From contig NZ_FOLN01000003.1 of NCBI RefSeq assembly GCF_900112395.1, positions 186,001 to 250,000 of the forward strand: a stretch of 64,000 nt of DNA. The letters are read 5' to 3'. Made by a program: the position numbers and the translations under genes. The notes under the pieces were generated by a model, which saw only the letters and a list, made by a program, of their open reading frames with translations, made no database searches and was not told the DNA's origin. Positions 52,403-63,300 of the stretch are shown piece after piece (positions within the stretch are counted from its first letter, which is position 1; each line of letters starts with the position of its first letter). The stretch comes from Algibacter lectus. GTDB taxonomy: Bacteria > Bacteroidota > Bacteroidia > Flavobacteriales > Flavobacteriaceae.

Positions 52403-53029
52403 ATGCGGCAATTTTTATTAAAAATATTTAGAAAAGAAAATAACAAAGAAGCGCAAAAACCTATGAAAAAATATTTAATAGTTGGTTTAGGAAACATTGG
52501 GGCAGAGTATGCAAATACCCGCCATAATATTGGTTTTAAAGTATTAGATTACTTAGCAGCTCAAGAAGATTTAACCTTTACCACGCAGAAATTTGGAGAC
52601 CTTACAACTTATAAGTTAAAAGGACGCACCTTTATTTTACTAAAGCCAAGTACCTACATGAATTTAAGTGGTAAAGCGGTACAATATTGGCTTACCAAAG
52701 AAAAAATTCCTTTAGAAAATCTATTAGTAATTACCGACGACCTTAATTTACCCTTTGGTAGCATTCGTGTAAAAGCAAAAGGTAGCGATGGTGGCCACAA
52801 CGGGTTAAAAGATATCCAAAGCACGCTAAACACGACAAAATATAATAGGTTCCGTTTTGGTATTAGCGATGCCTTTAGTAAAGGCAAGCAAATCGATTAT
52901 GTTCTTGGCGAGTGGAGCGAAGAGGAAAACAAAACTATGAAAGAGCGTTTAACAAAATCGGTAGAGCTTATTAAATCTTTCGGTTTAGCAGGAATGAGCA
53001 ATACCATGAATAATTTTAACGGTAAGTAA
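52403..53029 (+). CDS. pth: Peptidyl-tRNA hydrolase
   Basis: Pth releases peptides from stalled peptidyl-tRNA. The catalytic region is KKYLIVGLGNIGAEYANTRHN (His in TRHN), with KPSTYMNLSG, GGHNGLKDI and RFRFGI blocks. The ATG at 52403 gives 208 aa with a basic N-terminal extension (MRQFLLKIFRKENNKE) that I recall in relatives. The conserved domain starts at the ATG at 52463, which is the alternative start. Confidence 0.94.
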   Translation: MRQFLLKIFRKENNKEAQKPMKKYLIVGLGNIGAEYANTRHNIGFKVLDYLAAQEDLTFTTQKFGDLTTYKLKGRTFILLKPSTYMNLSGKAVQYWLTKEKIPLENLLVITDDLNLPFGSIRVKAKGSDGGHNGLKDIQSTLNTTKYNRFRFGISDAFSKGKQIDYVLGEWSEEENKTMKERLTKSVELIKSFGLAGMSNTMNNFNGK

Positions 53030-53038
53030 ATTAGTTAT

Positions 53039-55747
53039 TTATTTTACAATAATTTTTCTGGTGGCTTGTTTAAAGCCATCGGTAACATTTAAAATATACA
53101 TACCCGATTGTACATGGTTTAAATTAATGTTCTCATTAACGCCTCCATTGCCATCAAAGGCTTGTTCGTAAATTCTACGTCCGCGAATATCATAGACTTC
53201 AACATTAACCTCTTGTGATACTGCAGCTAACTTAAGCGTGAATTCACCATTATTTGGATTAGGGAATACTTTAAGTTCATCTAGCGTGAAAGAAGTAACG
53301 CTTAGCGGTACTAAAGTGGTTTCGCAAATTTCAATAAACCAAGAGTTTAAAACTCCGGTATCACCATCGGCTAAATCGGCATAAGCAAGTGTCCAAATTC
53401 CAGAAGAGTCTTCACCATTAAAATCAGAAAGGCTTCCTAAAGGTTGATAGCTTTCATTACTTACTGTATTATTACAGTCCATAGCAGTTGTGTTATCATC
53501 AAACTGAATAATTAAACTTCCTGTAGTACAAAACAGTGGTTTTATTAAATCAATAAATTGATTGGTAGGGCTTATTAAACCAAGTTGTAGATCTCCTTTA
53601 TAAGTGTGTGTAATGTCGACACCCACATTAATATCTGTTATAGTTGTAGATGGACTTATATTAATAGTACTATATTCAAAAGCTGTTGCATTATCAGGAA
53701 TGCTCGCGTTTGGCGATGCGCTATACTGCGTACAAGTTTTGGTTATTGTGTAGCCAATAGCAAAATCTTCGGTGTTTATCGCAAAAAAGATGTTGCCGTC
53801 TGCCTCAATCATTATTCTACAGTTTTGTGCTGTTACGTTTGGTACTGTTATATCTTCCGATCCATCGTTATCCACGCTAGATGCTAATGTAGTTGGGTAT
53901 GTTAATCCTCCATCGGTAGATAGAAGAATGTTTACTTTTGCGGTGTTTACGCCATTACTATCTGTTCCTGCTACATCCCAAGTAATGGTTTGCGTAGTAT
54001 TTTGTGTCCAGCTTATACCAGAGGTGTTTTGTGATGTAACAACAAAAGGTCCAGCAGCAGCAACGGTTGTTACAGTCATGTCTGCGGTTGCTATTCGGCC
54101 ATATTCTTCGTTGTCTCTTACTATTAATTTAAAATTTATATCGCGGTCTACGGAAGCTAATTTTTCCCAAGTTGTAGAACCGTTAAAATAAGATAAATCT
54201 TTTAAGTTAGGAATGTATCGCGTAGAGTTTGTTGTACCTTGATATGAGCGAACTAAAGGGCCTGTCGTATTAGTTGAGTATGGTAAGCCTGAGTTTCCTA
54301 AGTCATATTGTTCCCAAGTGTAGGTGTGTGAAGCTATGCCATCGGCATCTGTTGATGATCCAGAAAGTTTATATGGTGTAGATTGTGGTATCGTGTAACT
54401 TGTTCCATCTACAATAGCTTCTGGCTGGGTATTTCCGCTTGCAGTTTCCGTTGCGCAGGAACCATTAGTACTGTTTATATGATCCCAGATAAGTTGTAAG
54501 CTATTAATATGAAAATAATCGTCACTGTTTGCTTGAATGTTGTCTGGAGCACAAAGTCCAGCATAAGCCATTATGGTTGTTCCGCTCCCGGTTTCGTACG
54601 CGCTAGTAGCACTACGGTTGCCATCGGCACATAGATTTTGGATACTGTTAAATGTGTGGGGTGCTCCAAATTGATGTCCTAGCTCATGTGCTACATAATC
54701 AATATCGTACGCATCGCCTAGAGGCGATGATGACCCCGTAATACCTTTTGCTTTTCTGCTAGATACACAAACAGAACCTAACTGAGCTAAACCACCACCA
54801 CCAGTGCTAAATGTATGACCAACATCATAATTTCCGTTACCTATAATAGCGTCTATTTCCGTTTGGCTTTCATCTATTAAATTTTCTGCATCATCATTAG
54901 AAAATGAATCTGAATCTATGAAAATAAGGTCCATATTATCTGCTACAAACTCCATGGTAACAGATAGTTCTCTTTCGTAAATACCGTTAACTCTTGTCAT
55001 GGTTACAATCATGGCATCCATTACGGCATTTTTTTTATCAGCCTCAGTGTCGCTAGAAGTTAAACCTGCTGCCGTCCAATGAAATTCAGAATATTCAATA
55101 GTGCTCGCAATTGCTATACGGTAAGTTCTAATAAATCCATCATTTAAAGCCACTGCGGTTGCTTTGGTTCCTGCAGATTTTCCGGCAATCTCTTTGCTAA
55201 TAACTTCACAAGAAAAGTGATCTTCTAATTGTGGTAAATCACTTTTGCTATATACTAAATAGTTGTTTTCACCATAACTTATGGGGTCTATATATTGGGT
55301 GCTTTGACCGGCAGACATAAGCATCGTGTGTAAACCTTGTGGAGTTATACTAAAACGAATCGTATTTTCTGGATTTTCAATACTTTTTCCAATATAACTT
55401 CTAGAGTCTGGCATTTTTGCCTGAAGATCTGGGTGTAAAACAGAAGCTTCTTGTATTTTAAACTCCTCAAAATTCCCGTTGGAAACAGGGAAACTTAAAA
55501 TAACATCAGATGTGGTTTGAGTTTCACGTTGTGGCGCATTTTTTAAATAAGATTTTAGTCCCTCAATATTTAAACTGTATTCTAACGCTTTTTTGGGAGT
55601 AGATTTTCGTGCTAGTTTTTTTGAGTTAGCCGATTTACTTTGAGCTGTTTTTCCCCATAAATCTCGCCCATTTTGGCTATTTCCAAAATTAGAAAAGAAA
55701 AAAAATACTAATAAAAATAATATCGATTTAGGGTATAAATGTTTCAT
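53039..55747 (-). CDS. T9SS-exported reprolysin-like zinc metalloprotease
   Basis: The 902-aa protein has a signal peptide ending FGNSQ and a pro-region. Its metzincin-type catalytic domain carries the zinc motif HELGHQFGAPH (H354, E355, H358, H364), a zinc-binding signature typical of reprolysin/pappalysin-like enzymes, and a downstream GTTIMAY Met-turn. A Fn3- or PKD-like region follows, then a P-domain (about 660-800; TYKGDLQLGLISP, GIWTLAYADLADGD). The C-terminal type IX sorting domain ends VFPNPNNGEFTLKL to KQATRKIIVK. It is exported and probably surface-bound or released. Confidence 0.93.
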   Translation of the reverse strand: MKHLYPKSILFLLVFFFFSNFGNSQNGRDLWGKTAQSKSANSKKLARKSTPKKALEYSLNIEGLKSYLKNAPQRETQTTSDVILSFPVSNGNFEEFKIQEASVLHPDLQAKMPDSRSYIGKSIENPENTIRFSITPQGLHTMLMSAGQSTQYIDPISYGENNYLVYSKSDLPQLEDHFSCEVISKEIAGKSAGTKATAVALNDGFIRTYRIAIASTIEYSEFHWTAAGLTSSDTEADKKNAVMDAMIVTMTRVNGIYERELSVTMEFVADNMDLIFIDSDSFSNDDAENLIDESQTEIDAIIGNGNYDVGHTFSTGGGGLAQLGSVCVSSRKAKGITGSSSPLGDAYDIDYVAHELGHQFGAPHTFNSIQNLCADGNRSATSAYETGSGTTIMAYAGLCAPDNIQANSDDYFHINSLQLIWDHINSTNGSCATETASGNTQPEAIVDGTSYTIPQSTPYKLSGSSTDADGIASHTYTWEQYDLGNSGLPYSTNTTGPLVRSYQGTTNSTRYIPNLKDLSYFNGSTTWEKLASVDRDINFKLIVRDNEEYGRIATADMTVTTVAAAGPFVVTSQNTSGISWTQNTTQTITWDVAGTDSNGVNTAKVNILLSTDGGLTYPTTLASSVDNDGSEDITVPNVTAQNCRIMIEADGNIFFAINTEDFAIGYTITKTCTQYSASPNASIPDNATAFEYSTINISPSTTITDINVGVDITHTYKGDLQLGLISPTNQFIDLIKPLFCTTGSLIIQFDDNTTAMDCNNTVSNESYQPLGSLSDFNGEDSSGIWTLAYADLADGDTGVLNSWFIEICETTLVPLSVTSFTLDELKVFPNPNNGEFTLKLAAVSQEVNVEVYDIRGRRIYEQAFDGNGGVNENINLNHVQSGMYILNVTDGFKQATRKIIVK

Positions 55748-55949
55748 TCTTATAAATTTAAAAAAGCATAGACAATAAAAATAGGTCGTTAAGTTAGGAA
55801 TAACAAAAAAATCTTTGAATGAAACTTAAATATTTCTGTTTATTACGATAAACCTTGCCTTTTAACCTGTTTTTTAAATGAACAACTTTGGTTTCTAATT
55901 TAAAATAGTCGCTTTCTTTAATGGTTTAATACAGACTTAATAAGTAAAT

Positions 55950-56900
55950 TTGTGCAAAATTGATACGTTGAAGTTAAGTAATTCTGCAAATGCCATAGAA
56001 AACCACGATACCATTGTAACCATTGGTACCTTTGATGGTGTGCATATTGGGCATCAAAAAATAGTAAAGCGGTTAATTAATGCTGGAAATTTACAAGGAT
56101 TAAAATCTGTGGTTCTTACCTTTTTTCCACATCCGCGTATGGTGTTGCAAAAAGATTCTAACATTAAACTTATAAATACAATCGATGAGCGCCATGATAT
56201 TTTGGAGGCTTTAGGTTTAGATTATTTATTGGTTAAAAAATTTACAATGGATTTTTCTCGCCTTTCGGCAGAAGATTTTGTAAAACAAATACTGGTCGAT
56301 AAGTTGCATGCTAAAAAAGTAATTATTGGTTACGATCATCGATTTGGCAGAAATAGAAATGCGGATATTAACGATTTAAAAGCTTTTGGAGAGCGCTTTG
56401 GTTTTGAGGTTGAAGAAATTTCGGCTCAAGATATAGACGATGTTTCCGTGAGTTCTACAAAAATTAGAACTGCTTTAATAGATGGAGATATTGCCAAGGC
56501 CAATAGTTATTTAGGTTATCCATTTATGCTAAATGGAAGTGTAGTAAAAGGCAAAGGTTTGGGGAAGCAACTCGATTATCCTACAGCAAATATTAAAATT
56601 GAAGAAGATTATAAGTTGATACCAAAACAAGGTGCATATATAGTAAATGCTACAATTAATAACCAGTTGGTTTATGGTATGATGAATATAGGTGTGAACC
56701 CAACAGTTAATGGGAGCAAGCAAACTATTGAAGTTCATTTTTTAGATTTTGATGCCGATCTTTATGATAAAACTCTTCAAATTAATTTATTAGAGCGTAT
56801 TCGAGATGAAGAAAAATTCGAATCGGTTGAGGTTTTAAAAACACAACTTTTAAAAGATAAAATTTTTACACGCGACTATATCCAAAAGCTACATGGTTAA
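55950..56900 (+). CDS. ribF: Bifunctional riboflavin kinase/FMN adenylyltransferase
   Basis: RibF makes FMN and FAD. The N-terminal adenylyltransferase has VTIGTFDGVHIGHQKIV and the YDHRFGRNR block, and the C-terminal kinase has GKGLGKQLDYPTANI and GVNPTV. The start is uncertain. GTG at 55950 is shown; TTG at 55968 (giving MKLSNSAN) is equally plausible. The last 8 bases overlap the next gene. Confidence 0.93.
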   Translation: MCKIDTLKLSNSANAIENHDTIVTIGTFDGVHIGHQKIVKRLINAGNLQGLKSVVLTFFPHPRMVLQKDSNIKLINTIDERHDILEALGLDYLLVKKFTMDFSRLSAEDFVKQILVDKLHAKKVIIGYDHRFGRNRNADINDLKAFGERFGFEVEEISAQDIDDVSVSSTKIRTALIDGDIAKANSYLGYPFMLNGSVVKGKGLGKQLDYPTANIKIEEDYKLIPKQGAYIVNATINNQLVYGMMNIGVNPTVNGSKQTIEVHFLDFDADLYDKTLQINLLERIRDEEKFESVEVLKTQLLKDKIFTRDYIQKLHG

Positions 56901-58215
56901 TAATTGGTTGTTTAAACATATAGATAATTCGGCACTTGTTGTATTTCGTATTGTGTTTGGATTACTATGTTTTTTAGAATCGGTTGGCGCCATATTTACA
57001 GGTTGGATTACTAAAACTTTAGTAGAACCAAAATTCACATTTTCATTTATTGGTTTCGAGTGGTTGCAACCGCTTCCCGGAAACGGCATGTATTTTTATT
57101 ACGGCATCATGGGGGTTTTTGCCTTGGGCGTTATGCTAGGTTATAAATACCGTTTTAGTATTATAGCCTTTACGTTTATGTGGTCGGCTACATATTTAAT
57201 GCAAAAATCATCATACAATAACCATTATTATTTATTAATGTTGCTTAGTAGTATTATGGTTTTTATGCCCGCAAATGCCTATGCTTCCATAGATGCTAAC
57301 CAAAATAGTAGTATTAAGAGTTTTTCAATGCCACAGTGGTGTAAGTTGGTTTTTATACTGCAACTACTTATTGTTTACACTTACGCATCGGTTGCTAAAT
57401 TTTATCCCGATTGGTTAGATACTACGGCTGTTGAGCTTTTAATGCGTGGTAAAAAGAATTTTGTTTTAGTTGGTGAATTGCTTCAACAAAAAACGGTGCA
57501 TTATTTTCTGGCCTACGGAGGTATTTTGTTTGATGGATTAATAATTCCGTTATTACTTTTCAAGCCTACAAGAAAGTATATGTTTTTTGCATCTATATTT
57601 TTTCATTTGTTTAATGCGGTTGTTTTTCAAATCGGAATCTTTCCTTTTTTATCTTTAGCGTTTTCCCTTTTCTTTTTTGAAGCTGAAACGGTTAGGAACA
57701 TATTTTTAAAAAAGAAGCCTTTATATGTTCAAGGCGCTGTATTTCTTCCGAAGAGAAAAACGTTTTTAATAGGTTTGTTTTCAGTATATTTTTTAATTCA
57801 AGTGGCATTACCGTTACGTCATCATTTTATTGAAGACAATGTGCTCTGGACGGAAGAAGGTCATCGATTATCTTGGCGTATGATGCTAAGAGTTAAGCAC
57901 GGCAGTACCTCTTACGTTGTTGAAAATAAAAAAACAGGAAAACGATTTGTTGTTAAGTTGAACGATTATTTAACCGTAAAACAAAAACGATCGGCAAGTA
58001 CTAAGCCCGATGTTATGTGGCAGTTTGCACAACGACTAAAAGAAGAATATCGCGAAAAAGGTGAAGACATTGCAGTCTATGTAAATTCTAAAGTGAGCAT
58101 AAACGGCAGGAAATATCAACTTTTTATAGATCCTAAAGTTGATTTGGCAAGCTTAGGGTGGAGTGCTTTTAAGCATAATGATTGGATTTTAACTTCCAAT
58201 TTACAAGCTAAGTAA
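56893..58215 (+). CDS. HTTM-domain membrane protein (vitamin K-dependent gamma-carboxylase-like)
   Basis: The 440-aa protein has about eight to nine membrane helices from residue 12 to about 300, including LVVFRIVFGLLCFLESVGAI and QLLIVYTYASVAKFYPDWL. A soluble C-terminal domain follows with EGHRLSWRMMLRVKHGSTSYVV. That is the HTTM architecture related to gamma-carboxylase. In bacteria the substrate is unknown. It overlaps ribF by 8 bases, so translation is coupled. Confidence 0.85.
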   Translation: MVNNWLFKHIDNSALVVFRIVFGLLCFLESVGAIFTGWITKTLVEPKFTFSFIGFEWLQPLPGNGMYFYYGIMGVFALGVMLGYKYRFSIIAFTFMWSATYLMQKSSYNNHYYLLMLLSSIMVFMPANAYASIDANQNSSIKSFSMPQWCKLVFILQLLIVYTYASVAKFYPDWLDTTAVELLMRGKKNFVLVGELLQQKTVHYFLAYGGILFDGLIIPLLLFKPTRKYMFFASIFFHLFNAVVFQIGIFPFLSLAFSLFFFEAETVRNIFLKKKPLYVQGAVFLPKRKTFLIGLFSVYFLIQVALPLRHHFIEDNVLWTEEGHRLSWRMMLRVKHGSTSYVVENKKTGKRFVVKLNDYLTVKQKRSASTKPDVMWQFAQRLKEEYREKGEDIAVYVNSKVSINGRKYQLFIDPKVDLASLGWSAFKHNDWILTSNLQAK

Positions 58216-58337
58216 GTGGCGCTGTTTACTTTTAATTGTCACGAATAAGAGATTAGAACTTATTCGTGAAATTCGTTGCTACTAACCCCTCAAAATAATT
58301 CCCAATTCCCTAAATTTGTTGCTTAAATTTTCAGCAC

Positions 58338-59609
58338 ATGTTACAAGTACCTTTTATTAAAGAAAACAAAGATTTGGTTATTAGTCGTTTGGAAAAAAGA
58401 AACATCGACGCCACCAGCATGATTAACGACGTTATTGCGCTAGATGAAGATCGTAAACGCATCCAGACGGAATTAGACAACACGCTAGCCGAATCGAATT
58501 CCCTTTCTAAAGAAATTGGAAACTTGTATAAATCCGGACAGGCTCAAAAGGCAAATGTTTTAAAAGAAAAAACGAGCCAACTAAAAGAGGCTTCAAAAGA
58601 ATTTAGTGATACGTTGAATACTACGGTAGAAGCTTTAGCGCAATTACTGTATAAAATCCCTAATGTACCTAATGAAACGGTGCCTAAAGGAAGTACTGAA
58701 GATGATAACGAAGAGATTTTTAAAGAAGGCGAAATTCCTGTATTGCACGATGGTGCATTGCCACACTGGGAGCTTGCTAAGAAATATGATATTATAGATT
58801 TTGAACTTGGAAATAAAATTACAGGTGCAGGATTTCCAGTATATAAAGGTAAAGGTGCGCGTTTACAACGTGCTTTAATTGCTTACTTTTTAGACAAAAA
58901 TACAGCAGCTGGATATACAGAATATCAATTACCACTTTTAGTGAACGAAGCCTCTGGTTTCGGAACTGGCCAATTGCCAGATAAAGAAGGGCAAATGTAC
59001 CACGTTGGAGAAGATAACTTATACCTAATTCCAACAGCTGAGGTGCCAGGAACTAATATTTTTAGAGATACTATTCTTGATGAAAGTGAATTACCTATTG
59101 GTATTACGGGTTATACACCTTGTTTTAGACGTGAAGCTGGTAGTTATGGCGCTCATGTTCGTGGTTTAAATAGATTACACCAGTTTGATAAAGTTGAAAT
59201 TTTACGTGTAGAACATCCATCAAACTCTTATAAGGCTTTAGATGGCATGGTAGAGCATGTTAAGGGTATTCTTCAAGAGTTGAAATTACCTTATAGAATT
59301 TTAAGACTTTGTGGTGGCGATTTAGGTTTTACATCGGCGTTAACTTTCGATTTTGAATTGTTTTCTACAGCACAAGACCGTTGGTTAGAAATTTCGTCTG
59401 TATCGAATTTTGAAACGTTTCAAGCAAATCGATTAAAACTTCGATTTAAAAATGCTGAAGGTAAAAATGAACTTGCACATACTTTAAACGGAAGCTCATT
59501 AGCTTTGCCTAGAGTTCTTGCAGGTATTTTAGAAAATTACCAAACAGAAGAAGGTATTGTAATTCCTGAAGTACTTCAATCTTATACAGGTTTCAAAATA
59601 ATTGATTAG
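58338..59609 (+). CDS. serS: Seryl-tRNA synthetase
   Basis: SerRS has an N-terminal coiled-coil arm that contacts the tRNA variable arm (about 1-105) and a class II core. The core has TAEVPGTN, motif 2 FRREAGSYGAHVRGLNRLHQFDKVE, WLEISSVSNF and motif 3 LNGSSLALPRVLAGILENYQ. The 423-aa length is normal. Confidence 0.97.
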   Translation: MLQVPFIKENKDLVISRLEKRNIDATSMINDVIALDEDRKRIQTELDNTLAESNSLSKEIGNLYKSGQAQKANVLKEKTSQLKEASKEFSDTLNTTVEALAQLLYKIPNVPNETVPKGSTEDDNEEIFKEGEIPVLHDGALPHWELAKKYDIIDFELGNKITGAGFPVYKGKGARLQRALIAYFLDKNTAAGYTEYQLPLLVNEASGFGTGQLPDKEGQMYHVGEDNLYLIPTAEVPGTNIFRDTILDESELPIGITGYTPCFRREAGSYGAHVRGLNRLHQFDKVEILRVEHPSNSYKALDGMVEHVKGILQELKLPYRILRLCGGDLGFTSALTFDFELFSTAQDRWLEISSVSNFETFQANRLKLRFKNAEGKNELAHTLNGSSLALPRVLAGILENYQTEEGIVIPEVLQSYTGFKIID

Positions 59610-59774
59610 TAGTAAGTTATAGTTGAAAAATAGGTTAATTCCTACTTTTTAACTGTATTTTATCGATGAAATACATGAAAAGTTAGTTTTTGTGTGGATA
59701 TTCTGTGGTTTTCTTTGCTTTTTCGAAATTATTTTTGACTTTAGCATAACCAATCTACCAAAACCTACTCAATC

Positions 59775-59897
59775 ATGAAAAATTTTATGCGTATTTTATT
59801 ACTTGCCGCACTTGCTTTTGTAGCGAGCCAGGTGTTATTTTCTGATTTTGAAATAGTAAAAACTGAAAATAAAATTGCGGCAATAGTAAACGAGTAG
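59775..59897 (+). CDS. Small membrane or secreted peptide, 40 aa
   Basis: ATG at 59775 opens a frame with an N-terminal hydrophobic helix (MRILLLAALAFVASQVLF region) and a short polar tail ending KIAAIVNE. It could be a small membrane peptide. A terminator at 60034-60060 follows. No family comes to mind. Confidence 0.5.
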   Translation: MKNFMRILLLAALAFVASQVLFSDFEIVKTENKIAAIVNE

Positions 59898-60033
59898 ATT
59901 TTATACTATTTAAAATCGTAAAATTAATCAACCCAAACAGCATGTAGATCATGTTGAACTTGTCCCCAATTAAATATGATCTAGTTTTTGACTTGACAAA
60001 ACGTTAATATAGAACTTTATTTTTGGTTGGTTA

Positions 60034-60060
60034 TGCCCGAATTTTATTCGGGCATTTTTA
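60034..60060 (+). terminator. Terminator downstream of the 40-aa peptide gene
   Basis: TGCCCGAA-TTTTA-TTCGGGCA forms a perfect stem followed by TTTTTA. Confidence 0.85.
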
Positions 60061-60081
60061 TGCGGTATACTCAAATTCGTA

Positions 60082-60324
60082 TTAACAGATATTCAGTGTT
60101 ATAAATTCTAAAAGTATTGAATTTTTAAAAAAAAACTCAATACCGTTTTCAGTAAGTATAAACATGACTTTTGCACACCGTTTAGTATGGGTTATACTAG
60201 GTACAGAATCATCTAGATTTAATCTTATTTTCCCTGCATAGTTGTCGTAATCTGTACTAGCTGTTATGGCTGTAGATGAGGGCGTTATAGGTTCTTGAAA
60301 AAAGGCCATGCCGGAATATGCCAA
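60082..60324 (-). pseudogene. Short reading frame, possibly a secreted protein broken at a poly-A run
   Basis: The 80-aa frame starts inside what looks like a signal peptide. Read one base out of phase, the upstream sequence gives KKKLLPLFLAYSGMAFFQEP, a good export signal, but it is preceded by a TGA at a run of nine A. The only nearby GTG start is in a different frame. So either the start codon has been lost by a change in the A-run, or translation starts at the internal ATG. The mature part (GKIRLNLDDSVPS and beyond) has no family I recognise. Confidence 0.35.
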
Positions 60325-60388
60325 AAATAGGGGTAGTAGCTTTTTTTTTCACGTTAGACTTGGTCAGTTAATGTTCGTTAGGCGTATT

Positions 60389-63300
60389 TTACTTAATTAT
60401 CATTTTTTTTGTAATTGTAGAATGGTCTGTTTCAATAGTAAAAATATAAACACCTAAAGTTAAATTAGCAGGTAAGGTTATATTTTTATCAGAAGAATTA
60501 AGTAGTTCGCTCAATACGTTTTGCCCTAAAATATTAGTACCTGTGATGTTTTCAATTGAAAAATTATCAGGGTTGGTTATATGTATTGCAGCATCTGAAG
60601 GATCGTAATAGATGCTAATAATGTCTTGAGTAATCTCATTATCTGAAATACCTAAAGTATTTGTAGGTTTAGCGAATACAATTTCAAATCTATTAGCAGT
60701 AATACCTTCTTCAACTGAAGTGGTGTAGCTTGAGTTTTCTAATAAATCGTGATACGTTTGCGTTAAATTATCTTTTAAGTATAATTCAAAACCGTCCGTA
60801 GGGTATTTTAACTCTGCTAAACTAATTACAACTTCACCAGCTGTTTTTGTTTTTACAGAAAGTGGTAATGCGGTTGTTTCAGAAGCTTCATCTATACCTT
60901 GAATTACAAAACTGTTGTCGCCAATAGTCCAGAACATATCTTCTTCATTGTCTTCAATTAAAGGTGCATCGTAACCTCTGTCAATTTGTAAAGTTGCGTT
61001 TTCGTCTATAGTCGTCAATAATTGTCTCGTGTATCCGTCAGGCGAGTTATAGTTTAAACGTAGTTTGGTACGCAAGTCTTCTAAGCTAGAGTCTGTTGCA
61101 GCTGTTGTAGTTTTTTTGGCTGTTCCTCTCACGAATAAAGATGTTGTACTGCTTGCTTCTGTCTCGAAAATACGTTGGTTATTATTAAACGTTACATTTC
61201 CTCCTGATGTTGCTTTAACAAAAAATCCTTGACCTACTGGAACATATCGTGCAGGGGTTTTCGTTGATGAACCAGTTTGGGCTACATCGGCATCTGGTGT
61301 TGCCTTTGCTATAGTTGGAACACCTCCTGAATAATTGTATGTTGCGTAACCACCTTCATAATTTTTTAATATATGAGAATTGCCTCCGTAATGTTCCCAG
61401 AAATAAAGTGTGCCGTCTAAGTGTGGATTGTCATTTATAAAAGCATGGGCATCAATAGCAGAAGGGTATGGGTTTCCTACTAAAGACGCATTGCCAGCAG
61501 TAATAGGAAGTGCTATTGTACCGCTGTTTGGTTTACCTTGGAATACGTAGTTTTTATCTGTTGATACAGATCCAGTTCCAGGTCCTTTCATGGTATAACC
61601 TTCTCCGGCTTTAAGAGTCCCGTTGCTTTTTGTTTGCTCCCAAGCGTAGTAATTATCAAAAGATTTATCGTCAAACTTCCAAATCCAGTAATCTGCTATT
61701 TGTATTGGAGAGGTTGTGTTATTACCATCATAACCACCTACAAAACTAATAGAGCTAGGATTATCCGCATCTTCACCATCTCTTAAAATACTTGCAACAG
61801 TGTAAGTTTCATCTCCATCAATATCAGCATTTGGGTTTGAGGTATGTACTGGGGAAGACCAATAATTATAGGTATATAAGTTTTCGGTACCTTGTTGATC
61901 TCTTTCTATAGAACCTGTAGCTTCTAAAACACTATTTTCTGTTTGAATTAATTGAGATTCACCTTCTAAATCGATAAGTCCAGCTAGGTTTAAGTACCAA
62001 GAGTTGTTAAGTTCAACATCACTTTGTATTGATAATTCAACAGCAGCATCAACTATTAAACCAGCTGTTGCATGTCTAGTTGCGGTTGTTAGACTGTGTT
62101 TAACATGTACTATAGACCAATCTTGATTGGTTGCTTCAGCGTCAATATCCCAAACATCGCCGTGTAACCATGTATTTGTTGAGTTCCAAGATCCCACAGC
62201 TTTAGTTTCATAAGGTAATGGTGCGGTTTGAAAGTAAATGTTTTTGATGTTATATAGCCTTGCTCCTGTGCCAACATCGATAGTTAATGTTGTGGCATCA
62301 TCCACAATATCTCCTTTAAAAGTATCCATTTTAAAATACCTAACTAGAGATGTGTTAAATGTGTTTGCGGCATCAATATCTAAAGGAACTATGGCGCCTT
62401 GATTAAAATTAGTATCGCTCAATTCTTGATAAACCATTCTTTGGAATGAAGTTTCACTTAAAGCTTCGTTGAATAAACGCACTTCATCTATTTCTCCTTC
62501 AAAATAGCGGGTGTCTGTATTTGGTGTTCTTCCTATGGTAAAGTTAGAGGTATCTGTAAATAAACTATTGGCAACAGAGACTACAGGAAGAGGATCGCCA
62601 TTAACATAAACTATGAACTCTCCATCCGTACTACTATAAGTTGCTCCAACATGAACCCAAATACCTTCGGGTAAAGCAGTACTACCTTCTCGAGTATCAC
62701 TGTTAGCCTCAACTTTAATACGACCACCATTGGTTACCATAATATTAAAACTATTTTGGCCAACAACAACGCGGTCACCGGTTGCTCCTGGTTCAATTTT
62801 AATCCACGCCATAAGGGTAGCATTTGCCCAACCATTTATTACGTTAGTATCTTCTACATAATCATTACGTCCATCGAAGAAAAGAGTGTGGCTATCGCTT
62901 AAGTCTCTTGGTGAACCGAAAACAGTATTATCAGTATCAAAAGCATCAAGAATTCCATCACCATCTGTATCGGTAGTACCATCAATAACTCCGTCGTTAT
63001 CGGCATCTAAATGCGCATAAATTTGTGTTGTGTCTATATCACTTCCGTTGCTGAAATCGTTAGGATTATCAGTACTATCTACATCTCTAAAATTGGGTAT
63101 ACCATCACCATCATCATCTAAAGGTGTCGGGTAAGCATTAGCTGTACCATGATCAGAATCGTCGGCATCATCATCATTATTATCTGCAGGAGATAAAATA
63201 CCATCGCCATCAAAGTCATCGTTATTTATTGGGTTTCCGCTACTATCTAATACTTGTTTGTCTGAACCATCACCATTTCCATCACCATCAATATCTACAT

